Positions 44,145-45,547 of a stretch of 45,547 nt of DNA are shown here, piece after piece. The DNA is taken from positions 1-45,547 of the forward strand of contig JANYJP010000089.1 of assembly GCA_025358455.1 (NCBI GenBank). The letters run 5' to 3'. A model generated the notes under the pieces. It searched no databases. It was not told where the DNA came from and worked only from the letters and a program-made list of their open reading frames with translations. Both the position numbers and the translations under genes were made by a program. This DNA comes from Bacteroidales bacterium (GTDB taxonomy: Bacteria > Bacteroidota > Bacteroidia > Bacteroidales > VadinHA17). Numbering within the stretch: the first letter of the stretch is position 1; each line of letters opens with the position of its first letter.

Positions 44145-44765
44145 ATGTTGATAGTAGGAATAGCAGGAGGTACAGGTTCAGGAAAAACTACGGTAGTAAA
44201 AAACGTAATGGAAGTATTTCCTAATGACGAGGTTATCGTAATTCCTCAGGATTCCTATTACAAGGATAATGCAGACATATCACTTGAAGAAAGACAAAAA
44301 ATAAATTTTGACCATCCCGATTCAGTTGAATGGAGATTATTAATTGATCACCTAAAGCATCTTAAAAAAGGGATGCCGGTTGAAATGCCTATATATTCTT
44401 ATCTGACCTGTCTTAGAGCAAAAGAGACAATTAATATCAAACCGGCAAGGGTTGTGTTGGTTGAAGGAATACTTATTCTGACTGACCCCGGATTACGTAA
44501 TATGCTGGATATTAAGGTTTATGTTGATGCGGACGCAGATGACAGACTCGGACGAGTTATAACCAGGGATATTATAGAGCGCGGACGTTCGGTTCTAAAG
44601 GTACTCGAAAGATATCATGACACTGTAAAGCCTTCTCACCTTCAGTTTATTGAACCTTCAAAACGATATGCTGACATAATAATACCAAGAGGAGGAGAGA
44701 ACCAGGTAGGAATTGAGGTTCTGATCTCAATAATTGAAAAGCATCTGTTAATTAGTAAATCATAA
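44145..44765 (+). CDS. udk: Uridine kinase
   Basis: Udk phosphorylates uridine and cytidine with GTP or ATP in pyrimidine salvage. The 206-residue product has the P-loop GGTGSGKTT (about 7-15), a catalytic Asp region QDSYYKD and the family segment NFDHPDSVEWRLLIDHL, then PIYSYLTCLRA and RVVLVEGILILTD. The in-frame ATG at 44115 would add ten residues but lies inside the -7 element, so MLIVGIAGG at 44145 is used. The exonuclease gene follows 4 bases after the stop. Confidence 0.95.
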   Translation: MLIVGIAGGTGSGKTTVVKNVMEVFPNDEVIVIPQDSYYKDNADISLEERQKINFDHPDSVEWRLLIDHLKHLKKGMPVEMPIYSYLTCLRAKETINIKPARVVLVEGILILTDPGLRNMLDIKVYVDADADDRLGRVITRDIIERGRSVLKVLERYHDTVKPSHLQFIEPSKRYADIIIPRGGENQVGIEVLISIIEKHLLISKS

Positions 44766-44769
44766 AAAT

Positions 44770-45495
44770 ATGCTTGAAAACATTAAGGTTGAAGATGTTT
44801 TGTTCCTGGATATTGAAACAGTTCCCGGCAATGAATCATATGAAAAACTGGATCCAAAATTACAGTTGCTCTGGGAAAAAAAGTCAAAACAGTTCAGGAC
44901 TCCTGACCAGACTGGAAGTGAAGTTTATGAGAGGGCTGGAATTTATTCTGAATTCGGCAAAATCATTTGCATATCGGTGGGTCTGATAAAAGGAAAGAAT
45001 CCCTGCAGCATAAGGCTGAAAACATTTTACGGGCATGATGAGACTATACTTCTTTCTGAATTTTCTGATATGCTTAACAAATTCTGTATATCACATCATG
45101 AAGCTCTCTTATGCGCTCATAATGGAAAGGAATTTGACTTCCCCTATATTGCAAGAAGGATGATTATTAACAGGCTGATAATTCCTGAAATTCTTGATAA
45201 TGCCGGCAAAAAACCATGGGAGGTAAAACTGCTCGATACTATGGATCTCTGGAAATTTGGTGATTATAAAAACTATACTTCGTTAGACTTGCTTACCTCG
45301 ATACTTGGTATACCAACGCCGAAAGATGATATTGATGGAAGTATGGTTGCAGGGATCTATTATGGTGAAAAGGACCTTGAAAGAATAGTTCATTATTGTG
45401 AAAAGGATGTACTGGCTATCGGGCAGGTATTATTGAGGTTTATGAACCTGCCCCAGATAAGTGAAGATAAAATAGAATCGGTAACCTTTCAGTAA
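44770..45495 (+). CDS. Predicted 3'-5' exonuclease related to PolB proofreading domain
   Basis: This 241-residue protein is a DEDDy-type exonuclease-like domain: D14 and E16 in FLDIETVPG, D123 in AHNGKEFDFPYIARRM, and Y209 with D213 in HYCEKDVLAIG. No polymerase domain is attached. Such stand-alone proteins are conserved in Bacteroidota; role in DNA or RNA turnover is not known. It starts 4 bases after udk and is probably co-transcribed. Confidence 0.88.
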   Translation: MLENIKVEDVLFLDIETVPGNESYEKLDPKLQLLWEKKSKQFRTPDQTGSEVYERAGIYSEFGKIICISVGLIKGKNPCSIRLKTFYGHDETILLSEFSDMLNKFCISHHEALLCAHNGKEFDFPYIARRMIINRLIIPEILDNAGKKPWEVKLLDTMDLWKFGDYKNYTSLDLLTSILGIPTPKDDIDGSMVAGIYYGEKDLERIVHYCEKDVLAIGQVLLRFMNLPQISEDKIESVTFQ

Positions 45496-45547
45496 TTAAT
45501 CTTTTTCATAGGTATCATCCTTTTTACTTTCAACCTATTTCAGGATA

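Overview
The window is a chromosomal segment from a member of the Bacteroidota, most like an environmental Bacteroidales-type lineage. The direct evidence is AT-rich DNA, start codons without Shine-Dalgarno sequences, and repeated Bacteroidota-type promoters (TTG, 19-20 bases, TAnnTTTG). It also encodes GldD, GldE, a protease with a type IX secretion C-terminal domain, a bacterial GGGP synthase, and the hup/rng next to ssb-gldE-gldD neighbourhood of the phylum. The genus cannot be told from this window.

Layout. 1-3184: end of the ribosomal alpha operon (rpmJ fragment, rpsM, rpsK, rpsD, rpoA, rplQ) closed by a terminator. 3222-4564: enolase with its terminator. 4565-5308: no protein gene, but an isolated inverted repeat, a promoter followed by about 490 bases of hairpin-rich sequence ending in a terminator (a candidate structured RNA), and a perfect 52-bp palindrome at the start of the next gene. 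5309-9659: a UbiD-type decarboxylase, a membrane-anchored SpoIIE/PP2C phosphatase and a convergent hybrid histidine kinase whose ATPase domain looks inactive. 9803-12756: two secreted proteins of unknown function, a DUF4870 membrane protein and a PPK2 kinase. 12880-15778: hisS and a histidine ammonia-lyase gene. 15773-17248 (minus): ECF sigma factor, anti-sigma-like protein and a periplasmic CpxP/Spy-like protein. 17413-21994: ychF, an M14 carboxypeptidase with a T9SS domain, and a PafA-like phosphatase with several active-site substitutions.

21983-25982 (minus): GGGP synthase, phosphopantetheinyl transferase, gldD, gldE, ssb. 26307-28369: HU, a 29-residue COX24/mS38-like peptide gene and rng. 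28461-32936: dsbD, convergent with a DMT transporter-lnt operon. 33044-34975: LysE-type exporter and an M19 dipeptidase. 34972-38266 (minus): a double-VOC protein, an SDR and an acyltransferase. 38410-41153 (minus): hslR-like gene, pth, rplY, prs. 41222-43935 (minus): engB, a MORN-repeat lipoprotein, manA and a Dabb protein in one tight operon. 44145-45495: udk and a PolB-like 3'-5' exonuclease.

Most genes are core housekeeping, and no phage, insertion sequence, CRISPR or tRNA gene was seen. The parts worth a second look are the 4.6-5.3 kb intergenic region (unassigned RNA plus giant palindrome), the two apparently degenerate enzymes (hybrid kinase and PafA-like phosphatase), a 9-bp tandem repeat, and a short dispersed repeat present twice in intergenic DNA.
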